Source of the DNA: Acanthamoeba castellanii str. Neff
Lineage: Eukaryota; Discosea; Longamoebia; Acanthamoebidae
Direction of reading: 5' to 3'
DNA: 64,000 nucleotides
Assembly (NCBI RefSeq): GCF_000313135.1
Contig: NW_004457442.1
Location: forward strand, 660,778-724,777
In this document: positions 12,157 to 22,737 of the stretch, piece after piece
How positions within the stretch are numbered: the stretch's first letter is position 1
How the letters are laid out: each line of letters begins with the position of its first letter
Notes under the pieces: generated by a model
What the model was told of the DNA's origin: nothing
What the model saw: only the letters and a program-made list of their open reading frames with translations
Databases searched by the model: none
Made by a program: the position numbers and the translations under genes

Positions 12157-14068
12157 CTACGGGCGTGTGGGGAAAGAGAAGCCATCCGTGGCGGGAGGGC
12201 TCAAGGGGCGCAACCAGCGCCGCCAGCCGCCGTCGCCCATGACCTGCCGCATGTTCTCCTCCCGGCCCAGGTCGTACCGGTTCTGTAGGATATAGTCAGC
12301 TGCGCCGCCAATGGAGAGGCGTGAAGAGGAGATGAAGGGAGGCAGAGAGGGGTGGTGATGGTGGTGGTACCGAGGCTAATGTCCGCCCCTGGCGTCTGCT
12401 GCTGCGGCGGGGTCCAAGCGCGATTTGCTCGATGGTGGTGGCGTTCTCGGTCATGTTGACGTACATGTGGCCCGTCATCATCGCGATGTGGGCTGTCGCC
12501 GCCAGGCTGAGCCACCAGTTCCCGAACAACAGCGCACCCTCCCTGTGCTCCCACCGCCGCCGAGAAGGATCATGACGGTAAGGGGAAAAAAAGGAGGAGG
12601 TGTGCGCAGCACAGGATCGTCACAGCGGCCCGCTTGGCTTCATCCATCATCCATCATCCATCATCCATCATCATCCATTGTCGTCCCAATTGACACGTCC
12701 GTGGTGTGGGGCCGAGCGGGAGGTGGGCAGCGCAAACATACCACCAGAAGGCGTCGTGGGCCATGTCGGCCCACTAGTCGACCGTAGGCAGTAAGGCAAG
12801 GTACACGGGCGCCCAAGTCCGTGTGCGGTGGGGTGGTGGTGGTGGGGGCGGTGAGCACATGGCCAGTCTGCGGGCTCGGGAGTAGGCCGGATTGCGCCCA
12901 TGGCATAGGGGGGTTGGGGTGCGCGCACCTGTCGCCAGAAGTGGAGGCCGCCGAGGAGAAATAGACAGCTGGCGCTCACGCCCAGAAGGGATGCAGTGCA
13001 GAGGAAGATGAAGAACAGCTTGAAGTTGTTGTTGCCCACGCAATTATTCACCCACGGACCTAAGCGTTTGGAACGCGTACAACACACCCAATAAACAACA
13101 CACAACACCATACATGCAACACACAACACCATACATGCTAGGGTGGTGAGGATGTGGTTCGGGTTGTTTGTTGGTGGCGTGGCGTGGCGTGGCGTGGCGT
13201 GGCGTGGCGTGGCGTGGCGTGGCGTGGCGTGGCGTGGCGTGGCGTGGCGTGGCGTGGCGTGGCGTGGCGTGGCGTGGCGTGGCGTGGCGTGGCGTGGCGT
13301 GGCGTGGCGTGGCGTGGCGTGGCGTGGCGTGGCGTGGCGTGGCGTGGCGTGGCGTGGCGTGGCGTGGGCGTACAGTGGTGGTCCATTTTGAGGACACATC
13401 TGGCGCGCAGACAGAATCATCCACCCCGTGGCCACCGCCCAGGGTCAGATATTTGGGCCAAACCACACAAGCGCACGCACAACACGTGGGTCGTCGTCGT
13501 GGTTAATGCAGATGACCGCGCGCGGGGGTGCGTACCGGTCGCACACGCGACAGTGCCGGGCGCGCGGAGGTCGCAGGCTGTTGCACTTGAGACAGTAGTC
13601 TTTCCACCGACGGTCGTCCTCGTCATCACTGCCATGAGCGGCATCATCGTCATCATCACCGTCCTCGTCATCTTCATGAGCATCATCACCACTGGCCCCG
13701 TGGGCATCACGGCAGCCAAGGTGATGCTGATGGGCTCCTTGGACGCGGGCAAGGGCTGGAACGTGAGTGGCGGTGTTGGTGTGTGGTGTGTGGTGTGTGG
13801 AGTGCGTCAGCGCGAGAGAGATGCATCGGCGGCGGCGGCGGCGGCGGCGTACCGTCGTCCCCGTGCAATGACGGGGTAGGCGTGGCCTGCAGCACCACCA
13901 CCTCGACTCCGCCCGGTTCGGGGAACTGTTCCTCCTCCCCCGCCGTGGCCGCCATCATCTGCTGCTGCTGCGTCCTCAGCCCCACCACGGGCGGCACCTA
14001 CAGCCCCAAAAAGGGAGCAAATAAGCCAAAGAAGGATGCTGAAGGAGGAGGAGGAGAAGACGTCTAGC

Positions 14069-14147
<79 letters not shown>

Positions 14148-14628
14148 CACGCAGCCTTTTGGCTGCCAGAGCGATCAAAGAGTGGTGCGGTACCCAGGAG
14201 GTGGGCACGAGGCCGGGCGAGGAGCGTAGGAGGAGGATGTGTAGAGCGAGGGTGAGGGCGAGAAGGCCCGTGAAACCGGCGAACGCGGCCCCCAGCACGA
14301 CGGGCGGCGGCACCCACCAAGAGGCGGCGAGGAGGGGCGCGAGAACGGTGCGCAGGAGGGCGAAGTAGCAGAGGCCTATCCAGGCGTAGAGGGCCGTGAC
14401 GGCAAGCCGGCCCACATGGGGCGTCGAGCGGAGGGCGTGGAGGCGGGCGAAGCGCTGCCGCCGCTGGTCGTACCAGTGGGCCAGCTCCGGGGTGCGGCGG
14501 AAGAGTGGCGGGATCGACGCATCCCCATGCACCCGTTCGCACTCCTCTCGATTCGCCCCCGCACCACACCGCCCGCCGTGCCCGTGTGTGTGCCGCTGCC
14601 GCGCTCCTCCCGCCAGGTGCTGCAGCAT
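12157..14628 (-). CDS. DHHC-type protein S-acyltransferase (palmitoyltransferase)
   Basis: Integral membrane enzyme that palmitoylates Cys residues on Golgi/ER or plasma membranes. Start MLQHLAGG at 14628. Exon 1 carries two hydrophobic segments ([20 protein letters not shown] and [20 protein letters not shown]). The Cys-rich domain reads [20 protein letters not shown], then the micro-exon 13399-13374 (RCVLKMDHH), then [12 protein letters not shown] from 13059, giving a complete DHHC motif. Two further hydrophobic stretches follow ([34 protein letters not shown]). The TTxE-type motif NATTIEQ and the end block [20 protein letters not shown] are also present. Stop at 12157. The intron inside the DHHC Cys codon is filled with GGCGT repeats, and another intron holds CCAG repeats. 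All key catalytic residues are present. Confidence 0.9.
13174..13367. repeat. (GGCGT)n pentanucleotide satellite inside the DHHC-motif intron
   Basis: About 38 near-perfect GGCGT units. They lie within the 314-nt intron 13060-13373, whose flanking exons share the TGT codon of the catalytic Cys. Confidence 0.95.
14073..14147. repeat. (CCAG)n tetranucleotide repeat, intronic
   Basis: About 18 units of CCAG in an intron of the DHHC gene (CTGG on the sense strand). Confidence 0.93.
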
Positions 14629-16006
14629 CACGTTGCTTGCCTCTTTTATTCCTTTTATTTTTATTGCTGGCCCAATTAACTTTCTTTTCTCTTTAAGAAG
14701 AAAAACACAAAAGAAAATAAATAGTGCAAGCTTGTGGAAGGGCGGAAGGAGATGATGGCACGTGGGCAGGAGGGGGTCAGTGTTGGAGGGTCACAGAAAC
14801 TTGTGTCTAGACTTCAAACCACAATAAAAGGGGGGAAAATGCCTTGGTCAGCCAGACAAGTGAGGAGTAGGTGATGTTAGTGTGTGAAGGTGTTTGCAGC
14901 AGACAGAAAGAGCTGCAGACATTTTGGTAGTTATTTGTCTCCAGTGAGGGGGAAGGAAACAGAAGAGGTGACAGGCATTGGGAAGACAGGCTAGATGTGT
15001 TCAGACTTTAGTAGACAAGCTAGATGGAATTAGGAGAAGGGGAAAGAAGGGCCTCAATGCCTAGCTGCTCACAAAGGGAAGGAAGTTAGTTGATGCAGAC
15101 AAGGCATGCAAGACACAGAAGACAACATCACAGGGCTCAACACCTTCAACCTGTGTCACACAGCCTGTCAAACACATACTCTGATACCATCCTGTGGTAC
15201 CCTCTCCCACCCTCCTGTCCAAAAGAAGTTAGTAAAACTATGTCTAGCAATGTCAGACTGTCAAACCTTAGATGCACTGTTTTGCTTTCTGCTTTCACAA
15301 GTTTCTCTGGAACCATTGGCAGTGGTGTACACACAGTCTTGGGCAAAGTTGGTGACTTGGCTAGCATGGCCTCTATCTCCACAAGAACCTGTGCCTTATC
15401 CACCATCCACACCACCCCAGGCAATCAGCCATACATACATTGAAGAAGTGACTCTGGCAGCACTTGTGCCATTGATGTAGTTGGTTCACTTTTATTAGTT
15501 CATGACAGCTGGGTTGAGCAAGCATGTCCACAGGACAGGCTCCACTTTCCACATCAGGTCTTCCTCCTGCAGATGTTCAACCTGCACACAAGCACACACA
15601 CATTATCATTGTGTTATTCTCCCACTAGTGGCTGCATGACAGGAACAAACAAACACCACACCTTCAATGTGGACACTTTCTCCTTGCTCCTCAAGCCAGT
15701 GGTTTTGACTTTGGGTAGTTGCTTTCCACCCAGGTGCAATAACAACACATCTACATGGACATTGCTGGGCCTCAGTGAGTGAGGTGATGTAGGGGGGGTA
15801 GGGGAGTCCATGGCTGTGGGTGTAGGGAAGGACAAGAAACATTTTTGTGCCCATCATGATGCAGTTAGTAGCACTGGTGACCAGTCCCACACTTTTAAAC
15901 TGGGGTGCAGGTCCTTCCTCAGACAGACTGAAGAAAGGTGCCTAGTTGACTAGGAGAGAATAGAAGGGTCAGAGTTGATGAGATGGGTGAGAGGGCATGA
16001 GCCAAA

Positions 16007-16381
16007 TCAAGGGACTGTCATGACATACACTGGGGTGTGAACACTTGCAGAGCAGAACTTGGTCTGCACTGTGGAGAAGAGTTGATCAATGTCTTCATGG
16101 GTGTGGCCTACAATCAAGAAGCTGAATATGATCTCCTTGAACACATTAAGAGCTGTGAAAGCTGAGGAAAGTAAAGACGCAAGTGTTCTTGTTGTCAGCA
16201 TAGCAATTATCAGCTTGAAAATAAAGGGTGGGGTGTAAGAGGCCTTAGGCCATGCAAACTGAGGGTGATGGAAGAGGTGCTTCCCTGTGGCATGATCAAT
16301 GAGACCACCCAAGCACATCATGTACAACTCTTGGGAAGGGGATGATGGCAAGGCAGGGGGATGGGATTTGATGAGACTCAT
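16007..16381 (-). pseudogene. Frameshifted GHTHEDID-motif (DUF7869-like) element protein
   Basis: One frame encodes NVFKEIIFSFLIVGHTHEDI followed by DQLFSTVQTKF. This is the hallmark of a family common in repetitive, transposon-like loci of protists, fungi, algae and cnidarians. In that family the block is preceded by a conserved LDN...ENKN segment. Here the equivalent DNCYADNKN is present (about 16212-16186) but in a different reading frame, so at least one frameshift separates two conserved blocks. Further upstream on the same strand (to about 17059) several open frames alternate without a usable splice solution, including one with ARISTHIQNN. Almost no CpG is left in the coding sequence. 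Family name from memory; biochemical role of the family unknown to me. Confidence 0.62.
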
Positions 16382-17192
16382 GTAGTCACTTGGGCATGAC
16401 TTAGCCAGCTGTGTCTGATGCTTGTAAGCCAGCCTCTTGGATGCAGCAAGGTTGAGGTGGGCTGCCCTGTGTGCATGATAGGCCTGCGCCTCTGCTGTTG
16501 ACTTGGCACACAGGCTGGGCGTGCTTTTGGGGGGTGTGTTGGGATGAGGGCATGGTCATGGAGAGGAAGGGGGTCATGAGGTCACTGGGAAGGATGTTGG
16601 GCTGCATGGCAGTTGAGATGTGGTCTTGTTGATGGTGGGAGAGAGACAATGGGTGGCTGGACTTTATACCACACCCTTGCATTGAGAAACACAAGGTCAT
16701 CCACTAACAACAAAGCACAAAAGGGACCAACCAAGTGTTGGGTAGATGCAATTTTCAGGGATTGGCCATATGTATGCACTCCAAGGCACCCATTGAACAA
16801 TGATAATACAATTGTTCTGAATATGTGTGCTGATTCTTGCATCCTTGTGCCAACAACTGGTCTTACACTCCAACACATCAGCAGGAGGAGGAGCTGGAGG
16901 AGGAGAGTCAGGTTTCCAGGAGCAAGGGATGGAAGCACAGTGCTCTTGAGAAGGAGCAGGAGCAGGAGGAGGAGGGAGAAGACATGAGGAGGAGGAAGTT
17001 GGGGCGAAGGGTAAGGAATGTGTTGATGTGCATCCAGTCAAGAAGGTCCACATCACCAAGAGACAACCAGTTGCTCTTCCTGAGGCAACACTTAGCGTTG
17101 TGGAGAAGGCCAGCTACTTCCTTGACCTTACCTTTGCTGAACTTGGTATAAACTTGGTTCTTGCTTTATTCATACATTTTTTTGTACACCCT

Positions 17193-19003
17193 ATCTGATG
17201 TGCATTGGATGGGCAATTTGGATCATTTTTTTATTGTACACTCTGTGTCAGTATTAGTGGAAATGTTCCAAGTTCTCTGTGTGCATGATGCACATCCAAT
17301 GCATGTTGGATAAGAATTTATAATTTTAATTCACATTACATATCTTTCATCTGCATTGCCTCAACATTAAGTACATACATAATGGGCATCTGACATGTGT
17401 TGGATTGTTGGTATGTCCATTTTTAAGTTACAATTTGTTATGGTTTTTATGTTTTTTGGGATTTTTAGACAGATTGTATGTGTGTGGTTACAATCTGATG
17501 TGTGTTGGATTGCCATTGCACTACTTATCTTCACTCCAGCATCTTCTTTTGTCCCTTTTGTCTGTACATGCTTATCTGTACATGCTTATCATCTGATGCA
17601 TGTTGGATGGTCTTCTTGTGCATTTTCAAGGATATTGTGTCCTTGAGTGCAGAGACACTCATACCTCAGGTCATCCCTCACTGGCATAGCCTTCAGCTGC
17701 AGCCTGACCTGGCCAGTCTGCACCTTTGTAGCACTGCTTGTTTGGATACTAGCAGCCCCAAGGTGTCAGGAGCTGATGTGCTGCCTGCTGAACTGCACCA
17801 ATGGTGGATTGAGGACAGCAAGGGCTTAATCAACCTTGCCAATGCAACCATGTTTGGTATGCCCAAGTAATTTATGTTCTGATTCTGCATCAACCATTGA
17901 ATTTTATGTCCTTGTATCTGCACATCCTGCTCATCTGATGTGTGTTGGATGGTCTTTTTGTGCATTTATTGCAATACTGACATGTCTCCTCCAATTCTGT
18001 TTTATGCAGCTCATCATCAGCCTGTTGACATACACAGGTTGAAGCACCTCTTCCAGAGCATGAAGGAATCAGGAATCTTCCACAGCCACGCTTCTTCATT
18101 TGCTATCTCAACAAAGATGAGCATGTTGACCCAAACAACACCAATGAATTTGATAAGTTGTAGTTTTGGCTGCTTTCAACATCTTGCTTACACCAACTTC
18201 CCTTGGTATCACAGAGGCTGTTGACTGCAACCATTGACTTATTGTTTGGCGCATATGCACAATAAGGAATGGAGTGAGTCCACATTGGTGCTGAACTTCA
18301 CTTCTACACTACAAGCAGTACACCCTTCCAGCCTGGGCTACAGCATCTGGCACACCAAACTTTGCTCTCAATGCTGCCTATGTGGTACACCACTACAACC
18401 TGATCTTCCTCTTCTTGTGTGAGAAATCTGCTTGTCTTGACAATCCAACATGTGTCAGATGCTCTTTCCTGCTTTTTTTGATGTTGTGTTAACAACAAAA
18501 TTGCTTGTCAATTTGCAGAAGGAAGGTCAAGCAGTCACCCCCAATGCCCTCAAGAAGGCCTACACAATCTTCAATGATCTCAGCAACCATGCAGAGGCAA
18601 TAAGGTCCACCCCTCCCTTCTCCTCCTCCTCCATCACCACTATTCCATGGAGCCTTCCTTTTACTCTCCTAACCTCCTCTCCCATAGCTTCATCCAGGCT
18701 GAGAATATGGAACTACCACCGCAAGCTCAAAAAGCAACCAGTACAACATTCTCTTTTTTGTGCATGCACCTGATCCAATGTATGTTAGATCACATAGTTA
18801 TTTTTTATTTTCTATTTTATTCTATTTCTTATTTTATATTCATCACATTTCCACTTTCCTGTTCCTGTGCATCCTGCCAATCCCATGCACATCAGATCAG
18901 GTATTTCTTTATTATTATTAATTTTATTACACTTGTTTTTTCATGTTTCTTTTGTTGTGTGTCTGCTTTCCTGTTCACATGGACAATCCAATGCACATCA
19001 GAT
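17193..19003. repeat. Ten dispersed copies of a decayed 18-bp palindrome
   Basis: Copies at 17193-17210, 17294-17311, 17388-17405, 17493-17510, 17591-17608, 17933-17950, 18443-18460, 18773-18790, 18880-18897 and 18986-19003. All keep the same eight non-CpG bases. Of the fifty bases-pairs at the other five dinucleotide sites, 47 are TG or CA. Reversing deamination gives a single perfect palindrome, ATCCGACGCGCGTCGGAT. Neighbouring copies are commonly about 94-107 bp apart. Flanks share weak similarity (a TGTGCAT-like stretch and GGTCTT-TTGTGCATTT after copies 5 and 6). Copies fall in the non-coding parts of the plus-strand gene remnant. Confidence 0.85.
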
Positions 19004-19568
19004 TGGTGTACTGATTTTTTCTCTTCTCCTGATGCAGGTCTCAATCTACATGCATGATCTTGGCATCAACCAGAACAACTACCTTGATGCAGCATATTCA
19101 TCACCAGCAACCCTCAACTTGGACCACCTGGCACCTCCTCACATCAGCAGCTTCTTCATCATTCTCTTCTGCCACACCAACTGCCCCTTCAACACCATCT
19201 GGGTTCCAAACCCTCCTCCTGGCAGAGAGACAGCTCAGATTGGTGCTCCTTACTGCTACCTCTCCCACATTCCTCTACCACCTGCCAACAAGGACAACAT
19301 CAGAGCTTCTAACCTTGCTCTCATGGCCAAGAACAAGGTGCTTCTGCATCCCTGCTTCTACAGCTTCCTCCTCACCAGCATTGACTTCCCAGCCACCACT
19401 GAGGACTACATCCACACAGTCTATGACACCCAACCCACCTACAACATGCTGCTTCCCATCAGCATCATCATGAACTTCTGGTACCTCCTGCCATTCACCA
19501 ACAAGGCCTCCAACTTCAAGTACCCACCCAAGGACTACATGACCTGGGCCATGCACTTCCTTGCTTGA
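17635..19568 (+). pseudogene. Decayed multi-exon gene of unknown function in the CpG-poor island
   Basis: Exon-like segments on the plus strand. (1) 17640-17866, with ADVLPAELHQWWIEDSKGLI. (2) From about 18010 after a CAG acceptor, with PVDIHRLKHLFQSMKESG followed in a shifted frame by RFFICYLNKDEHVDPN. (3) About 18519-18603, with EGQAVTPNALKKAYTIFNDL. (4) A long 3' exon 19038-19568 after GATGCAG, beginning VSIYMHDLGINQNNYLD and ending YMTWAMHFLA with TGA. Segments 1-3 are followed by intervals that contain the palindrome copies. The shift in segment 2 suggests decay, although the last exon is intact for about 176 codons. I do not recognise the protein. Codons avoid CG throughout. Confidence 0.45.
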
Positions 19569-20024
19569 TGACAACACCCTCCAGAGCACAACCAATGCCT
19601 TCAACACCCTCAGCCATCCCCTCCTTACTCCCTATATTCCTCCCCCTAGTCTCACCTCCACTCACCTAATGCCCACTTCCAGTTGCAAGTCTTTCACTTG
19701 GTGAGCCTCTTTCTGAGTACTTTTCTTCCTGCCAAATTAACCTCTTTCCTCACCCCTCTTCAGTCTAACTCCTACAACACCTCAGTATTCCCCAACATCA
19801 CATTTCACAAGACCACCCAGATTTGCCCAAAAACACAGCTCTTGATTTGTACATTTCTAACTCAACCCTCTCTCTTTGTGCAGGATCTGCCCATAAAAAG
19901 CTGAAAAAATGCCACTTTCACAGTTCTATTAACACTTTCTTTCCTTCTCTATCACATTCACAACTACCATCCACAGTCTCCAGCGTTAATACAACACCAA
20001 CAGTCGGCGCGTGGCTCCTCACCT

Positions 20025-21745
20025 TCAGAAGGTGGGTCCGTTGTGGGTGTAGGGCGTGCGCTGGGGGCTGTGCAGGTAGGCGGCGATGCGCGGGAGCGCA
20101 GCCATCCTCGCGTGGAAGGCCTTGAGGAGCGGTGCGTATGCGTGCGCCCACTCCTCGGGGCACTGGGAGGCGATCCCGTCGAGCGCGTGGAAGATGCACA
20201 CGTCCACGTACGTCACCTCCTGCAGTTCCCTCCGCGTTTGGTACCCCCACCCCCACCGTACGTCGTCGCCGTCGTCGCCGTCGTCGCCGGGTGAGAATTC
20301 AGGAGACGGAGTGGGACAGCAGGCGATGCGGGGAGCGCGTACGGTGCCCAGGAAGGTGCCCTGTCCGTCGTTGTTGCGCTGGAGGGCGGCCTCGAAGTAG
20401 GCCAGCCACTTGGGCAGCCTCTTGGCCTTGAAGGCCCCGATGAAGGGCTCCGTGGCCTCCTTCTGAGCCTCATACCCGGCGCTCGGATCGATGGCGTGCC
20501 TGCAGCCTCGCGCGTGCGAGTGTGAGAAAGTTCACGCACGCAGGCAGGAGCCCCTCTACATGGCGTCGTGCGCTCAGGCCACGAGGGGGAAGGACCCAAC
20601 AACACCGATGACGATGATGATGGCGACGACGACGACGAATAGGGGTGCCAGGTGTACCAGGCGTGGTGCCCCTCGGCCACCAGATCGACCACGCCAGCCA
20701 TCAGCACGTCGGCCTGGTACCTATCCCTGGCCTCCTTGGGGTAGAGCGCGCCGCCAGCCAGCTTCTTGGCCAGGTACCTGCCCGCCGAATGACACGGATG
20801 CCATACCCGTCATCACTTACACGCATATACCCCGGGGGCGGCCCCCCCCCGATAGCAAAGCAACGGATGGGATGAACGGATGGGATGGGAAGGACCAACA
20901 CACAACCCCCCCCCCACACGCACACACATAGCCGCACACACAGCCGCACACACGCATACACGCATACAAGCACGTGAGAGATAGAGAGAGGCGGAGGTGC
21001 GGCACCTCACGATGACGGGCGTCTGAGAGAGGAAGAAGTCGCCGTGCGAGATGGCGGGGAAGGCAAAGAAGGGCTTCTTGAGCTGCACGGTGTAGGCCTC
21101 AAGGTCCTCGGGGTGCTTGCTCGCGAACACGTCCTCGTAGGGCGTATCTGGCACGGACGTGCGACCACGTGGGGTCAGCCGGAGGATGCTGGGGCGTAGC
21201 AGCAGCCACGCGAAGCTCTCGGGCGCAGAGGGGTACACGCGAGAGGGGTGCATTACCGGTGAAGACCCACAGCAGGCGCATGAACTCCCCGCGTCCGGCC
21301 GTGCCGGGCCTGTACGCCAACCAATCCGCCAGCCACCACGCGTTGGGAGGGGATCAAACCCTCCAATGTACAAGAGTGCTGCTGCTGCTGCTGCTGCTGC
21401 TGCAAGACCTGGTGGTGAGGGAGCGACGCACCAGTAGTAGAGGCGCCAGATGGGCGGAGCTGCGGGATCGTCGCGGGCCACCAGGTGCTCCACAAACGAG
21501 GGCAGCGCGTTGCTGGCGTCGTGGGGAGATCGGACCGGCGGCGGCAGGGACCCGTCGGGCGAGGTCGCCCTCTTCTTCTTCCTCTCCTTCTCCTCGAGGA
21601 GGTGCTGGAGGGTGGCCACGGGGCTCCCGCGGTGGCCCCACACGAGGGCCGTGGCGGCGGCACCGAGGGCAGCTCCCGCCGCGACCAGGCCCAGGAGCTG
21701 CGGAGCGCTCCACTCCAGCATCGGGACGGTGCCTCGCGATCCCAT
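20025..21745 (-). CDS. Glutathione S-transferase family protein with N-terminal membrane segment
   Basis: Start MGSRGTVPMLEW at 21745, followed by one hydrophobic helix (LLGLVAAGAALGAAATALVW) and a charged linker. The thioredoxin-fold part follows: RGEFMRLLWVFTG, YEDVFASKHPED, KKPFFAFPAISHGDFFLSQ and RYLAKKL. It resembles the N-terminal domain of sigma-type GSTs, with HGDFFLSQ in the place of the usual glutathione-contacting QSxAI segment. The C-terminal helical domain shows ADVLMAGVVDLVAEGHHAW, LPKWLAYFEAAL, VTYVDVCIFHALDGI and an HNGPTF tail, stop at 20025. About six exons, one intron with a CAG repeat. The membrane helix is unusual for a soluble GST. Function as a GST or prostaglandin-synthase-like enzyme is inferred from the fold. 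Confidence 0.78.
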
Positions 21746-21959
21746 CTGTTCTGTTTGCGGGTAGTAGTGGTGGTTGAGGTGTGTGGTCGGTTGGGTGTCG
21801 CACTCCAGGGCTTCTTGTTGGCCCCCATTACGAAACCTGGTGGCCCTTTGGGCTGCCCACCGGCGCGATTCCGACGAAAAGAGAGAGCTCCATTTTTCAA
21901 TGGGTTCCGGGCAATAACCGTCCGCCCTGTGTTTGGAGCCTTGGGCACTTGGAGTGGTG
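21746..21959. promoter_or_regulatory. Head-to-head promoter interval, GST / phosphotransferase
   Basis: 214 bp between divergent start codons; no clear TATA box seen. Confidence 0.4.
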
Positions 21960-22683
21960 ATGTTGGCAGCGAGGAGCTCCACCGACGGAGGGCAAGTATT
22001 GGGGGACCTGTTGCGGGCGGCCTACTTTGGCGACAATGCGGAGGAGGCCGTGGTGGTGGCGGAGGTAGGCAGCGGGGGCGGCACCAATAACCTCACCCGC
22101 CTCGTCTCCGTTGGTGCCCGCCGCTACGTGCGTTACCCCCCCTCTCTTTCCTCCCCTCTACGTTTCCTCTTGCGCAAAAGTAGTCGCGCGCATCGACCTG
22201 ACGCACCATATGCTTGATTGCCGGCTCCATGGTTGCCCCGGTTGGGTGTGTGTGCGTGTATGGTGGCACGGCACGCAGGTCGCGCGGGTCTATGGCGGGC
22301 ACACGTCGAAGGAGGTCATGCTGTTCGAGCACGAGGTTCTGGGCCTGCTGCAGCGCGCAGTGGCAACCTCGCCCCGTCATGAAGATGATGATGGTGATAC
22401 GTCGGGCAGCAGCGGCAGCGCGTGCAAGGAGCAGCAGCGTCGGCAGCTCTCCTTCCGGGTGCCATGTCTTGTGCCCACGCGGGGCGGCTCCGACGTCGGT
22501 TGCACGCACATCGACGTCGACGTGCTGCGAGCGGGAGGATGCGGTGGTAGTAGGGTACCCCGCTACGCCGCCTTGTTCGAGTTCATCGAGGGCGCCCACC
22601 CTTCCTTTGCCGACCTGTTACAGGTGCGAACTACTCCTCCGCTAGCCGCCACGACACACCTGCACACGAGCGACGCACCGTCT

Positions 22684-22737
<54 letters not shown>

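Larger units (their letters stand above)
14765..19980. mobile_element. CpG-depleted foreign or mobile DNA block
   Basis: Hand-scanning finds only about ten CG dinucleotides in roughly 5.2 kb, against hundreds in any equal length of the flanks. TG and CA are correspondingly abundant and GC is lower. The edges are sharp: CpG-rich sequence stops at about 14,762 and resumes at about 19,983. The block lies between the start of the DHHC gene and the 3' end of the GST gene and interrupts neither. It contains broken element-type coding sequence, an unrecognised decayed gene and a family of palindromes. In 14.8-16.0 kb I recognise no coding segment; only short open frames without family features are present. 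No terminal inverted repeats or target-site duplication were found by eye. Confidence 0.8.

Noticed and set aside
13154..13879. Repeat proteins on both strands across the GGCGT array
   Set aside because: Artefacts of a pure pentamer repeat, open in all frames; the array is inside a DHHC intron.
13174..14147. CRISPR-like regular repeats
   Set aside because: Simple tandem repeats without spacers, in a eukaryotic intron.
14765..19980. Island as a plain assembly chimera from a CpG-poor organism
   Set aside because: Not excluded, but the ten palindrome copies differ exactly at former CpG sites, as expected for decay in place; read coverage would settle it.
20813..21982. Minus-strand open frame of 389 codons
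   Set aside because: Fuses GST exons with introns; phase and motifs are kept only in the spliced model.
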